From contig CALULQ010000023.1 of NCBI GenBank assembly GCA_944321525.1, forward strand, positions 1-59,850: a DNA stretch of 59,850 bases, read 5' to 3'. Both the position numbers and the translations under genes were made by a program. This document shows positions 9,295 to 17,704 of the stretch, one piece after another. The notes under the pieces were generated by a model that did no database searches, was not told the DNA's origin, and saw only the letters and a program-made list of their open reading frames with translations. Numbering within the stretch: the first letter of the stretch is position 1; each line of letters opens with the position of its first letter. Source of the DNA: an uncultured Paraprevotella sp. (GTDB lineage: Bacteria; Bacteroidota; Bacteroidia; Bacteroidales; Bacteroidaceae).

Positions 9295-10806
9295 ATGGGA
9301 TTTAACAAAATCACAGCGGCCGAGGCTGCTGCTTTTATCCGCAACGGAGAGACCATCGGACTGAGCGGTTTCACGCCGGCTGGTGTGCCCAAGAGCGTGC
9401 CCGCCGAGATAGCGAAGAAAGCTGAAAAGGAACATACGGAAGGGAAGGAATTCAAAATCGACATCTTCACGGGCGCGTCCACGGGGCAAAGCTGCGACGG
9501 CATGCTGGCCAACGTGCATGCCATCAAATTCCGTGCCCCTTACACCACGAACAAGGACTTCCGCACGCACGTCAACAATAACGAGATTTCGTATTCCGAC
9601 CTCAACCTGTCCAACATGGCCACGCAAATCCGCCAAGGTTATCTCGGACAGGTGGACTGGGCCATCATCGAAGCCTGCGAGGTGGAGCTCGTGGGCGGCA
9701 AGGCGCGCATCTACCTGACGGCAGCCGGTGGCATCAGCCCCACGGTGTGCCGACTGGCGAAAAACGGCATTATCGTGGAGCTCAACGCCTTCCACAGCAA
9801 GAAGTGCATGGGCATCCACGACGTGTATGAGATTGAAGACCATCCCTACCGCACGCCCATCATGATCACGAAGGCGAACGACCGCATCGGCAAGCCCTAC
9901 GTGGAAGTGGATGCCGACCGCATCAAGGGCATCGTGGAATGCGACATCCCGGACGAGGCCCGCTCGTTCAAGGCGCCCGACCCCATCACCACGCAAATCG
10001 GAAACAACGTGGCGGACTTCCTCCTGGCCAACCTGAAAGAAGGGAAAATCCCGCCCACCTTCCTCAACCTGCAAAGCGGTGTGGGCAGCGGGGCGAACGC
10101 CGTGCTGGGCGCCTTGGGGCAGTGTCCCGACGTGCCGAATTTCAGCATCTACACCGAGGTGCTCCAGGACGCTCCCGTGCAACTGATGCGCGAGGGCCGC
10201 GTGCTGTCGGCTTCGGCCTGCTCGCTCACGGTGACCAACGAGTGCCTGCAGGGCATCTACAACGACATGGACTTCTTCCGCGACAAGCTGGTGCTCCGCC
10301 CCTCGGAGATTTCCAACTGCCCGGAAGTCATCGCACGCATCGGCGTATGCTCGCTCAACACGGCCATCGAAGCCGACATTTACGGCCACGTGAACTCCAC
10401 CAAGATTTGCGGCACGAAGATGATGAACGGCATCGGCGGCTCGGCCGACTTCACCAACAATGCCTACCTGAGCATCTTCACCTGCGGCTCCACCACCAAG
10501 GGCGGTGCCATCAGCAGCATCGTGCCGTTCTGCTCGCACATCGACCACACCAGCCACTTCGTGGATGCCATCATCACGGAATACGGCGTGGCCGACCTGC
10601 GCGGAAAGTGCTCCATGGAAAAGGCGGCCGAAATCATCAAGGTGGCCCATCCGGACTACCGTCCGTTGCTGCTCGACTACATGAAGCTGGCCGAGAAATA
10701 CGGCGGACATACTCACCATTGCCTCTCGGCGGCATTCGCCATGCACGACACCTTCCTGCGGAAGGGCGACATGCGCCTGACCGACTGGGCCGAATATGTA
10801 AAATAA
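9295..10806 (+). CDS. Acetyl-CoA hydrolase/transferase family (succinyl-CoA:acetate CoA-transferase type)
   Basis: Moves CoA between succinyl-CoA, acetate or propionate in fermentative succinate/propionate metabolism; cytoplasmic. 503 aa, full length for class I CoA-transferases. The likely catalytic glutamate is Glu288 in YTEVLQD, and glycine-rich CoA-binding segments include FLNLQSGVGSGANAVLG and NGIGGSADF. First gene of a probable three-gene unit with the C1 peptidase (16-base gap) and diaminopimelate dehydrogenase. The exact donor and acceptor cannot be told from sequence. Confidence 0.93.
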   Translation: MGFNKITAAEAAAFIRNGETIGLSGFTPAGVPKSVPAEIAKKAEKEHTEGKEFKIDIFTGASTGQSCDGMLANVHAIKFRAPYTTNKDFRTHVNNNEISYSDLNLSNMATQIRQGYLGQVDWAIIEACEVELVGGKARIYLTAAGGISPTVCRLAKNGIIVELNAFHSKKCMGIHDVYEIEDHPYRTPIMITKANDRIGKPYVEVDADRIKGIVECDIPDEARSFKAPDPITTQIGNNVADFLLANLKEGKIPPTFLNLQSGVGSGANAVLGALGQCPDVPNFSIYTEVLQDAPVQLMREGRVLSASACSLTVTNECLQGIYNDMDFFRDKLVLRPSEISNCPEVIARIGVCSLNTAIEADIYGHVNSTKICGTKMMNGIGGSADFTNNAYLSIFTCGSTTKGGAISSIVPFCSHIDHTSHFVDAIITEYGVADLRGKCSMEKAAEIIKVAHPDYRPLLLDYMKLAEKYGGHTHHCLSAAFAMHDTFLRKGDMRLTDWAEYVK

Positions 10807-10822
10807 CCACAGCAAAACGACG

Positions 10823-12220
10823 ATGAAGAAATTCACCTTATTATATATGGCTTTTTCAATGTGCTGCGGACTTTCGCACGCACAGCAGGCCCTCACGCCC
10901 GAAGTGCTGCGCACGCTGGAGGACAGCTACAAGGACAGCGGGACGGACAAGGCCATACGCAACGCCGTGAACGCCAACTCCATCAAGAAACTCACGGCCA
11001 ATCGCGACCGTGCCGCCGCGACCGACACCTGGTTCAGCAACAAGGTGAACAGCTCCGGCATCACCGACCAGAAGAGCAGCGGGCGATGCTGGCTGTTTAC
11101 GGGCACCAACGTCATCCGCGCACAAGTCATGGCCCGCACGGGCATGAAGAACTTCCACCTCTCGCAGGCCTACACTTTCTTCTACGACCAGCTGGAGAAG
11201 AGCAACCTCTTCCTGCAAGGCATCATCGACACGCGCGAGAAACCGCTCGACGACAAGATGGTGGAGTGGCTCTTCCGAAACCCGCTGAGCGACGGGGGAC
11301 AGTTCACCGGCGTGTCCGACCTGATTGAAAAGTATGGCCTCGTGCCGCGCGAAGTGATGGCCGAAACCTACAGCAGCGACAACACCAACGAGTTCTCGGC
11401 CTTGCTGAAGAGCAAGCTCCGCGAAGACGGCATGCTCCTGCGCCAGGCGGCTGAGAAGGACGGGGCTTCGGAAAAGGAACTGGAACGGCAGAAGGTGGAG
11501 ATGATGAAGACGGTGTACCGCATGCTGGTGTATGCCTACGGCGAACCGCCCGCTTCCTTCACCTGGGCGTCCAAAATCGACGGAAAGCCCGTGGGGCAGC
11601 CCAAGGAATACACGCCGCAGAGCTTCTATAAGGAGGTGTGCGGAGGGGAAGACCTGAATGCCAACTACGTCATGCTGATGAACGACCCCTCGAGACCGTA
11701 CAACCAAGTGTATGAAATCGACTACGACCGCCACACTTACGACGGGCACAACTGGCTCTACGTGAACCTGCCCGTGGAGGACATCAAGGAAATGGCCATC
11801 GCCAGCCTGAAGGACAGCACCATGATGTACTTCAGCTGCGACGTGGGAAAGTTCCTGAATCCGAAAGACGGCACGCTCGACCTGGACAACTATGACTACG
11901 CCAGCCTCTTCGGCACCACCTTTGGCATGAACAAGAAGCAGCGCGTGCAGAGCTTCGACAGCGGCAGCACGCACGCCATGACCCTGATGGCCGTGGACCT
12001 GGACGAAAACGGGAAGTCCAAGAAGTGGATGGTGGAAAACAGCTGGGGCGCGGACTATGGTTATCAAGGACACCTCATCATGACCGATGAATGGTTTGAC
12101 GAATACATGTTCCGCGTGGTGGTCAATAAGAAATATTGCCCGCAGCGCGTGCTCGACATGTTGAAGCAGAAACCGGTGCGCCTGCCGGCATGGGACCCGA
12201 TGTTCCAGAACGAATTGTAA
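10823..12220 (+). CDS. C1-family aminopeptidase (bleomycin hydrolase/PepC type)
   Basis: Papain-fold cysteine aminopeptidase of 465 aa. The catalytic residues are visible as Cys89 (SSGRCWLF), His384 (GSTHAMTLM) and Asn406 (VENSWG), in family order. Unlike the cytoplasmic enzymes it has an N-terminal signal peptide (MKKFTLLYMAF... LSHAQQ), so it probably works in the periplasm or outside on imported peptides. Follows the CoA-transferase by 16 bases. Confidence 0.93.
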   Translation: MKKFTLLYMAFSMCCGLSHAQQALTPEVLRTLEDSYKDSGTDKAIRNAVNANSIKKLTANRDRAAATDTWFSNKVNSSGITDQKSSGRCWLFTGTNVIRAQVMARTGMKNFHLSQAYTFFYDQLEKSNLFLQGIIDTREKPLDDKMVEWLFRNPLSDGGQFTGVSDLIEKYGLVPREVMAETYSSDNTNEFSALLKSKLREDGMLLRQAAEKDGASEKELERQKVEMMKTVYRMLVYAYGEPPASFTWASKIDGKPVGQPKEYTPQSFYKEVCGGEDLNANYVMLMNDPSRPYNQVYEIDYDRHTYDGHNWLYVNLPVEDIKEMAIASLKDSTMMYFSCDVGKFLNPKDGTLDLDNYDYASLFGTTFGMNKKQRVQSFDSGSTHAMTLMAVDLDENGKSKKWMVENSWGADYGYQGHLIMTDEWFDEYMFRVVVNKKYCPQRVLDMLKQKPVRLPAWDPMFQNEL

Positions 12221-12258
12221 GAGAGAAAGCAAACCTTAGTATAAAAGAAAGAAGGAAT

Positions 12259-13158
12259 ATGAAGAAAATCAGAGCAGCCGTGGTGGGCTATGGAAACATC
12301 GGCCACTACGCTTTACAGGCACTGGAGGCCGCGCCCGACTTCGAGGTGGCGGGCATCGTACGCCGCAACGGCGCAGAAAACAAGCCGGCAGAGCTGGCTC
12401 CATATAATGTAGTGAAGGATATCCGTGAATTGCAGGACGTGGACGTGGCCATCCTGGCCACTCCGACCCGCAGCGTGGAGGCCTATGCCAAGGACATCCT
12501 TGCGCTGGGCATCAACACCGTGGACAGCTTCGACATCCACACCCAGATTCCGGCCCTGCGCCGCACGCTGGACGAGAGCGCCAAGGCCGGCCATGCCGTG
12601 GCGGTCATCTCCGCCGGATGGGATCCGGGAAGCGACTCCGTGGTGCGCACCCTCCTGCAAGCCATCGCCCCGAAGGGCATCACCTACACCAACTTCGGCC
12701 CGGGCATGAGCATGGGCCACACGGTGGCGGTGAAAGCCGTTGAAGGCGTGAAGGCGGCCCTGTCCATGACCATCCCCACCGGCACGGGCATCCATCGCCG
12801 CATGGTGTACGTGGAAGTGAAGGAAGGCTACGAGTTCGACAAGGTGGCCGCTGCCATCAAGGCCGACCCGTATTTTGTAAACGACGAGACGCACGTGGTG
12901 CAAGTGCCTTGCGTGGACGAGCTCCTGGACATGGGGCATGGCGTGAACCTGACGCGCAAGGGCGTGTCGGGAAAAACGCAGAACCAGCTCTTCGAGTTCA
13001 ACATGCGCATCAACAACCCGGCCCTGACGGGGCAGGTGCTGGTCTGCGTGGCCCGCGCCGCCATGCGCCAGCAGCCCGGTTGCTACACCATGATAGAGAT
13101 TCCGGTGGTCGATTTGCTCCCCGGCGAGCGCGAAAATTGGATTGGACACTTGGTGTAA
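12259..13158 (+). CDS. ddh: Meso-diaminopimelate dehydrogenase
   Basis: NADPH-dependent enzyme interconverting tetrahydrodipicolinate and meso-diaminopimelate in one step, for lysine and peptidoglycan. 299 aa; the nucleotide site VVGYGNIGHYALQ is at the N-terminus, and the catalytic-domain segment SAGWDPGSDSVVRTL is typical. The start at 12259 is preferred because an upstream ATG would run through the end of the peptidase gene. Cytoplasmic; last gene before a strong terminator. Confidence 0.95.
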   Translation: MKKIRAAVVGYGNIGHYALQALEAAPDFEVAGIVRRNGAENKPAELAPYNVVKDIRELQDVDVAILATPTRSVEAYAKDILALGINTVDSFDIHTQIPALRRTLDESAKAGHAVAVISAGWDPGSDSVVRTLLQAIAPKGITYTNFGPGMSMGHTVAVKAVEGVKAALSMTIPTGTGIHRRMVYVEVKEGYEFDKVAAAIKADPYFVNDETHVVQVPCVDELLDMGHGVNLTRKGVSGKTQNQLFEFNMRINNPALTGQVLVCVARAAMRQQPGCYTMIEIPVVDLLPGERENWIGHLV

Positions 13159-13194
13159 GGAGGCCGAAGAACGCTCAAAACGGGCAAAATGTGG

Positions 13195-13224
13195 AAAAAA
13201 GAGGGGCTTTTCCCTCTTTTTTTT
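13195..13224 (+). terminator. Rho-independent terminator after ddh
   Basis: Perfect 11-bp stem (AAAAAAGAGGG with CCCTCTTTTTT), 6-nt loop and a T-run. Confidence 0.85.
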
Positions 13225-13267
13225 GTTTTAATAACATAAAAGAAGTACAAGATACCTTCATTATTCA

Positions 13268-13275
13268 TACCTTTG
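13268..13275 (+). promoter_or_regulatory. -7 box of first OmpA-type gene
   Basis: TACCTTTG, a perfect -7 match, lies 45 bases before the start. No clear TTTG is seen at -33. Confidence 0.5.
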
Positions 13276-13320
13276 TGAAAAATAGAATAGACTTATTTAC
13301 TAACTTAAAACAAAACCATT

Positions 13321-14454
13321 ATGAAAAAGTCTCTACTGTTATTAGCAGGCGTGATGGGCGTAAGCAGCCTGAGCGCCCAGACGACCGACGAGGAACAATA
13401 CGTGAAGTTCCGCGATAATTGGTCCATAGGAATAAATGGCGGTATCGTGACCCCGTTGACCCACAGTGCCTTCTTCAAGAATGCGCGCGCCACAATGGGC
13501 ATCGACCTCAACAAGCAGTTGTCCCCCATTTATGGTTTGACGTTGGAAAACATGTGGAGCATCAACACCTTTGAAAGCAATGCGGCCTTCGATGCCAGCA
13601 ACTTGATGTTGTTGCACCGTGTGAACCTGAACAACGTGTTCAGCCGTTACAAGGGCAAACCCAGCCTCTTTGAAGTGGAAGCCTTGGCCGGTTTCGGTTG
13701 GTTGCATGTAAACGACGCCTACTATGACGCAGGCGCATACAAGGATGGCAACTGGATTTCTTCGAAAGCCGGACTGAACTTCAATTTCAACCTGGGCGAG
13801 AAGAAAGCTTGGACCGTGGCCGTGAAGCCCGCTATCACGTGGACGATGACCCAGTTCGGACGCGACCACATCAACTTCAATGCCAACCAGGCGGCTTGGG
13901 AAATCACCGCAGGCGTGGTTTACCACTTCAAGAACAGCACGGGCAAGCACTACTTCACCAGTGGCTGCAACCACGCAGAGCAGATTGCTGCGCTCAACGC
14001 TACCATCAGCTCGCTGGAGTCGGAAGCTGCCGGAAAAGACCGTGCTTTGCAGAACGCCCAGAACACCATCCGCGACTTGCAGAGAGACCTGAACGACTGC
14101 AGGAACAAGAAGGTGGAAACGGTGAAGCAGACGGTGGCTGAGAACGAATATGTAGTGATCTTCCGCCAGAGCAGCAGCAAGGTTGACGCCCTCCAGATGC
14201 CGAACATCGACCGTCTGGCCGGCTACCTGAAGAAGAACTCCGGCGCCAAGGTGACCATCTCCGGTTACGCTTCGCCCGAGGGCAACGCTACGTTCAACCA
14301 GAAGTTGTCTGAAAAGCGTGCCGAGGCTGTCAAGAAGATCTTGGTGAACAAGTACAAGATCAGCGCCGACCGCATTCAGACTCAAGGCAAGGGCGTGGGC
14401 ACCATCTTCGAGGAGCCGACTTACAACCGCGCAAGCATCTGCGTGACCAAGTAA
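13321..14454 (+). CDS. OmpA-family outer-membrane protein (paralog 1)
   Basis: 377 aa. Signal peptide (MKKSLLLLAGVMGVSSLSA before Q), a beta-barrel-like N-terminal domain to about 215 with alternating aromatic strands, a coiled coil at about 218-262, then a C-terminal OmpA domain binding peptidoglycan (VTISGYASPEGNATFNQKLS, then RAEAVKKIL). It probably ties the outer membrane to the cell wall. A close paralog follows directly and the two are separated by a terminator. Such proteins are usually abundant in Bacteroidales (family knowledge). Confidence 0.92.
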   Translation: MKKSLLLLAGVMGVSSLSAQTTDEEQYVKFRDNWSIGINGGIVTPLTHSAFFKNARATMGIDLNKQLSPIYGLTLENMWSINTFESNAAFDASNLMLLHRVNLNNVFSRYKGKPSLFEVEALAGFGWLHVNDAYYDAGAYKDGNWISSKAGLNFNFNLGEKKAWTVAVKPAITWTMTQFGRDHINFNANQAAWEITAGVVYHFKNSTGKHYFTSGCNHAEQIAALNATISSLESEAAGKDRALQNAQNTIRDLQRDLNDCRNKKVETVKQTVAENEYVVIFRQSSSKVDALQMPNIDRLAGYLKKNSGAKVTISGYASPEGNATFNQKLSEKRAEAVKKILVNKYKISADRIQTQGKGVGTIFEEPTYNRASICVTK

Positions 14455-14491
14455 CGCGCACAAGAGAGAATTTCTTGTTTCATGAAATAGT

Positions 14492-14524
14492 GAGGGGCGG
14501 CAGGAAAGGCCGCCCCTCGTTTTG
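14492..14524 (+). terminator. Terminator between OmpA paralogs
   Basis: Perfect 10-bp GC-rich stem (GAGGGGCGGC with GCCGCCCCTC), 7-nt loop, then GTTTT. Confidence 0.85.
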
Positions 14525-14564
14525 CAATAAAAGGAATGGGTTCCTGAAAAATCTTGCATTTTGT

Positions 14565-14595
14565 TTTGCAAGTCTTCTGAATTTCATTACCGTTG
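14565..14595 (+). promoter_or_regulatory. Promoter of second OmpA-type gene
   Basis: TTTG at 14565-14568, a 19-base spacer, then TACCGTTG at 14588-14595, one base off the -7 consensus. The paralog therefore has its own promoter behind the upstream terminator. Confidence 0.6.
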
Positions 14596-14623
14596 TGTAC
14601 GAACCATTTATATAAAAGCGATT

Positions 14624-15805
14624 ATGAAAAAGTCTTTGATTTTCCTTTGTGTTGCTTTGGGCGTCAGCAGCTTGAGCGCACAAGAAACCAATCTGAGCGG
14701 AAACAAGTTCCGCGACAACTGGTCCATCGGCCTGAACGGAGGCATCGTGTCTCCGCTGACCCACAGTGCTTTCTTCAAGAATGCACGTGCCGTCGTAGGA
14801 CTGGACGTAAACAAACAGCTCAGTCCCATCTATGGACTGACGCTCGAGAGTAACTGGACCGTGAACACGGTCAGCCCCATGGCCGCGCAATACAGCAACA
14901 CGGCCTTCGACGCTTTCAACATCATGTTGCTCAACCGGTTGAACCTGAACAACATCTTTTGCTCCTACAACGGACAGCCCGACTTGTTTGAGGCTGAGCT
15001 TGTGGGCGGTTTCGGATGGCTGAGGCTGAACAACTTCTATGCCGACGGCAAGGGCGCCAATCATCTGGCCTCGAAAGCCGGAGTGAACTTCAACTTCAAC
15101 GTGGGCGAGAAGAAAGCCTGGACCATTGCCGTCAAGCCCGCCATTTTGTGGGACATGAGTATGTGGGACGCTCCCGTAAGGCACAACCACCCCAACTTCA
15201 ACGCCAACTATGCCAACTGGGAGATTACGGCCGGAGTGACCTACCACTTCAAGAACAGCAACGGCAAGCACTACATGACGAAGGTGCGCGCCTATGATGC
15301 CGCAGAGGTGGCTTCGCTCAATGCAGCCGTCAACACGTTGAGGCAGGAAATGGAGGCCAAGAACGACCAGCTGCGCCGCGCGGGAGATGCCTTGCGCAAG
15401 GAAGAGCATAAGTCGGCCGACCTGGAGAAGGCGCTGAACGAATGCCGCAATCGCGAACCGCAAATCGTGACGAACAATAAGAAGACGCTGGAGTCCGTCG
15501 TGACCTTCCGCCAAGGCAAGATTGTCATCGACGCTTCGCAGCAGCCCAACGTGGAGCGCATCGCCACCTACCTGAAGAACCATAAGGAGGCGAAGGTCAA
15601 CATCTTGGGTTACGCTTCGCCCGAGGGCAGCGCTGAGGTGAACGAACGTATCGCCAATCAGCGTGCCGAGGCGGTGAAGAACATGCTGGTGAACAAGTAC
15701 AGGATTGAGGCCCGCCGCATCTCGGCCAAGGGCCAAGGCGTGGGCTACATGTTCGAGGAACCGGACTGGAACCGCGTCAGCATCTGCACGATTGTGGAAG
15801 AGTAA
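14624..15805 (+). CDS. OmpA-family outer-membrane protein (paralog 2)
   Basis: 393 aa with the same layout as the preceding gene: signal peptide ending LSAQ, barrel domain sharing NWSIGLNGGIVSPLTHSAFF, coiled coil, and OmpA domain (ILGYASPEGSAEVNERIA). It differs mainly in loop segments and in the charged coiled coil. The start at 14624 is the one that yields the signal peptide. The pair probably arose by tandem duplication. Followed by a 20-bp-stem terminator. Confidence 0.92.
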   Translation: MKKSLIFLCVALGVSSLSAQETNLSGNKFRDNWSIGLNGGIVSPLTHSAFFKNARAVVGLDVNKQLSPIYGLTLESNWTVNTVSPMAAQYSNTAFDAFNIMLLNRLNLNNIFCSYNGQPDLFEAELVGGFGWLRLNNFYADGKGANHLASKAGVNFNFNVGEKKAWTIAVKPAILWDMSMWDAPVRHNHPNFNANYANWEITAGVTYHFKNSNGKHYMTKVRAYDAAEVASLNAAVNTLRQEMEAKNDQLRRAGDALRKEEHKSADLEKALNECRNREPQIVTNNKKTLESVVTFRQGKIVIDASQQPNVERIATYLKNHKEAKVNILGYASPEGSAEVNERIANQRAEAVKNMLVNKYRIEARRISAKGQGVGYMFEEPDWNRVSICTIVEE

Positions 15806-15826
15806 TCAGGCCCTAAGGTCTATAAA

Positions 15827-15875
15827 CAAAAGGAAATGGGAGGTGCGCATTGGTTGCACCTCCCATTTCCTTTTG
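15827..15875. terminator. Strong bidirectional terminator
   Basis: Perfect 20-bp stem (arms 15827-15846 and 15856-15875) with a 9-nt loop and T-rich flank on the plus strand and A-rich start, so it can stop transcription from both sides. It separates the OmpA genes from the element below and convergent queG. Confidence 0.9.
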
Positions 15876-15946
15876 TTTTTGTTGTTTTTGTCCCAACGTG
15901 CCGGGCGCGGAGGAGCGTCCGGGGCGGTCCGAAGATGGTTCCCGCC

Positions 15947-16045
15947 CTTGCCCGGTGTCCCGCAGCGTCGTGCGGAAGTCGCCGGCGTACTTTGCGGCAA
16001 GTACTCGAGTACTCTCCGCAGAGTACAATCCGGAACTCCGCAAGG
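15947..16045 (+). repeat. Palindromic element, copy B (99-bp form)
   Basis: CTTGCCCG at 15947, 31 bases, CGTACTTTGCGG, centre AGTACTCGAGTACT at 16000-16013, then ACTCCGCAAGG ending at 16045. It sits between the OmpA terminator and the 3' end of queG. Confidence 0.88.
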
Positions 16046-16061
16046 AGGGCGTCCGGATGGT

Positions 16062-17015
16062 TCAGTCTTGCCGTCCTTTCGCGAGGGCGGCGAGGTTGCG
16101 CGTGAGGCCTTCGAACTTGGCCCGCTTCACGGCAGAACCTTTGAACAGGCGGCGGTATTGCTCCACGTCGAGTTTCATCCAATCGTCGTCGGTCATTTCG
16201 AGCAGTTCGGGGCGCGGCGCGAAGGCCGTTTCGCGGGTGGGGAGGGCGCCGTTCAAGTGGGGGCAGGCCCTGAGGCAACGGTCGCATCCGTAGAGATAGG
16301 GCGCCATGCAGGCGGCCGCTTCGGGTGGAATCGGACCGCGGTTCTCGATGGTCAGGTAGCTGAGGCAGCGGCGGGCGTCGAGTCCTTCTCCGGGCGTGAG
16401 GGCATGCGTGGGACAGGCGTCCACGCAGCGGGTGCAGTTCCCGCAGTGGTCGGAGAGGGGAGTGTCGTAGCGGTCGGCAGGTTGGTTGAGGAAGATTTCG
16501 CCCAAGAAGAACGCGCTTCCGGCGCGGGGGGCGACCAGCTGGGTGTGCTTTCCTATCCATCCCAGGCCGCATCGCCAGGCCCAATAGCGTTCCAATACGG
16601 GCGCCGTGTCGCAACATGCGCGTCCGGCGAGCGTGCCCTCGGGCCAGTCTTGTTGCAGGCTTTCGAGTAGCTGGCGTAGTTTCTGCCGCATGATGTCGTG
16701 GTAGTCTTGCCCGTAGGCATACCACGCGAGTTGCAGCCGGTCGGCGGGCATTTCCGTGGCGGGGCGGTAGTTCAGGGCCACGCTCACCACGGTGCGGCAC
16801 CCTTCGGCCAGAAGGGCCGGGTCGAGTCGCAGGGCCTCGTGGCGCGCCATGTACTCCATGCCCGCCTGCCGCCCGCCCGCGAGCCATTGCCTGAAGAAGG
16901 CGGCATGGGCCGGACTGACGGGCGCGGCCGGAGCCAGTCCGCAAGCGGAAAAGCCGAGGCGCAGGGCCTCGGCTTTGATATGGGCGGCGTTGAGCCGCGG
17001 TGTTTCCTTTTCCAT
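16062..17015 (-). CDS. queG: Epoxyqueuosine reductase
   Basis: Cobalamin- and iron-sulfur-dependent reduction of epoxyqueuosine to queuosine in tRNA, the last step of the pathway begun by QueA. 317 aa from the ATG at 17015 (an ATG at 17024 is possible). Two 4Fe-4S motifs are clear: CGNCTRCVDACP and CDRCLRACPH; the cobalamin-domain segment GLGWIGKHTQL is typical. Last gene of the DUF2723 - deacetylase - queG unit. Confidence 0.95.
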   Translation of the reverse strand: MEKETPRLNAAHIKAEALRLGFSACGLAPAAPVSPAHAAFFRQWLAGGRQAGMEYMARHEALRLDPALLAEGCRTVVSVALNYRPATEMPADRLQLAWYAYGQDYHDIMRQKLRQLLESLQQDWPEGTLAGRACCDTAPVLERYWAWRCGLGWIGKHTQLVAPRAGSAFFLGEIFLNQPADRYDTPLSDHCGNCTRCVDACPTHALTPGEGLDARRCLSYLTIENRGPIPPEAAACMAPYLYGCDRCLRACPHLNGALPTRETAFAPRPELLEMTDDDWMKLDVEQYRRLFKGSAVKRAKFEGLTRNLAALAKGRQD

Positions 17016-17077
17016 TGTTGTCATGACGTACTGGTGGAAGGCTTTCGTGCCGTTTCCTGTTTTTCCGGCGCCGGTTT

Positions 17078-17689
17078 TCACTCCAGCATCTTGAACTCGT
17101 AGCCTTGGTCTTCGAGCCATTGCAAGGCTTCGGGCAAGGCCGTGCGCAGCTTGTCGATGCTCTTGAGCGAGTCGTGGAACGTGATGATGGAGCCGTTGCG
17201 GGCATACCGTTTCACGTTTTCCACCACGTCGCGGGCGGTGACGCGCTTGCTGTAGTCGCGCGTCACGAGGTCCCACATGACCACGCGGTAGTGCTTGCGC
17301 AGCAGTTTGAACTGCAGCAGGCGCATCCATCCGTGCGGTGGCCGGAACAGGTTGGTGTGCAGCAGCCGGTTGGCCTTGTCGGCGTTTTCCAGATACTCCT
17401 GGCTGGAGTGGCGGAACCCGCCGATGTGGTTGAAGGTGTGGTTGCCCACGCGGTGGCCGCGCTCCACCACCATGCGGTAGATGTCGGGGTGCTTGCGCAC
17501 GTTGTCCCCCACCATGAAGAAGGTGGCCTTGATGCCGAACCGGTCGAGCGTGTCGAGCACGAACGGCGTGGCCTCCGGTATGGGGCCATCGTCGAACGTG
17601 ATGTAGACTACTTTCTTCTTGCGGCTCATCCGCCAGATGGCGGTGGGATAGAGCCATCGCAGGAACACGGCTGGTTGTTCTATGAACAT
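17078..17689 (-). CDS. Polysaccharide deacetylase family protein (NodB domain)
   Basis: Likely removes acetyl groups from an N-acetylated glycan, possibly peptidoglycan. 203 aa, NodB-type: YITFDDGP (catalytic Asp and metal Asp), the histidine motif GNHTFNH, LFRPPHG, and a C-terminal IITFHD. The N-terminus is hydrophobic without a clear cleavage site, so it may be membrane-anchored. Starts 15 bases after the DUF2723 gene. The substrate is unknown. Confidence 0.9.
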   Translation of the reverse strand: MFIEQPAVFLRWLYPTAIWRMSRKKKVVYITFDDGPIPEATPFVLDTLDRFGIKATFFMVGDNVRKHPDIYRMVVERGHRVGNHTFNHIGGFRHSSQEYLENADKANRLLHTNLFRPPHGWMRLLQFKLLRKHYRVVMWDLVTRDYSKRVTARDVVENVKRYARNGSIITFHDSLKSIDKLRTALPEALQWLEDQGYEFKMLE

Positions 17690-17704
17690 GGTGAAGCTAT
17701 GCCG

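Noticed and set aside
9265..10914. A 549-codon minus-strand frame
   Set aside because: It lies opposite the CoA-transferase gene and has shadow-like composition.
15806..16105. Short frames reading YSSTLRRV- or YSPQST-like peptides at all five palindromic elements
   Set aside because: The similarity comes from the repeated DNA, is found in several frames and on both strands, and lacks starts or domains.
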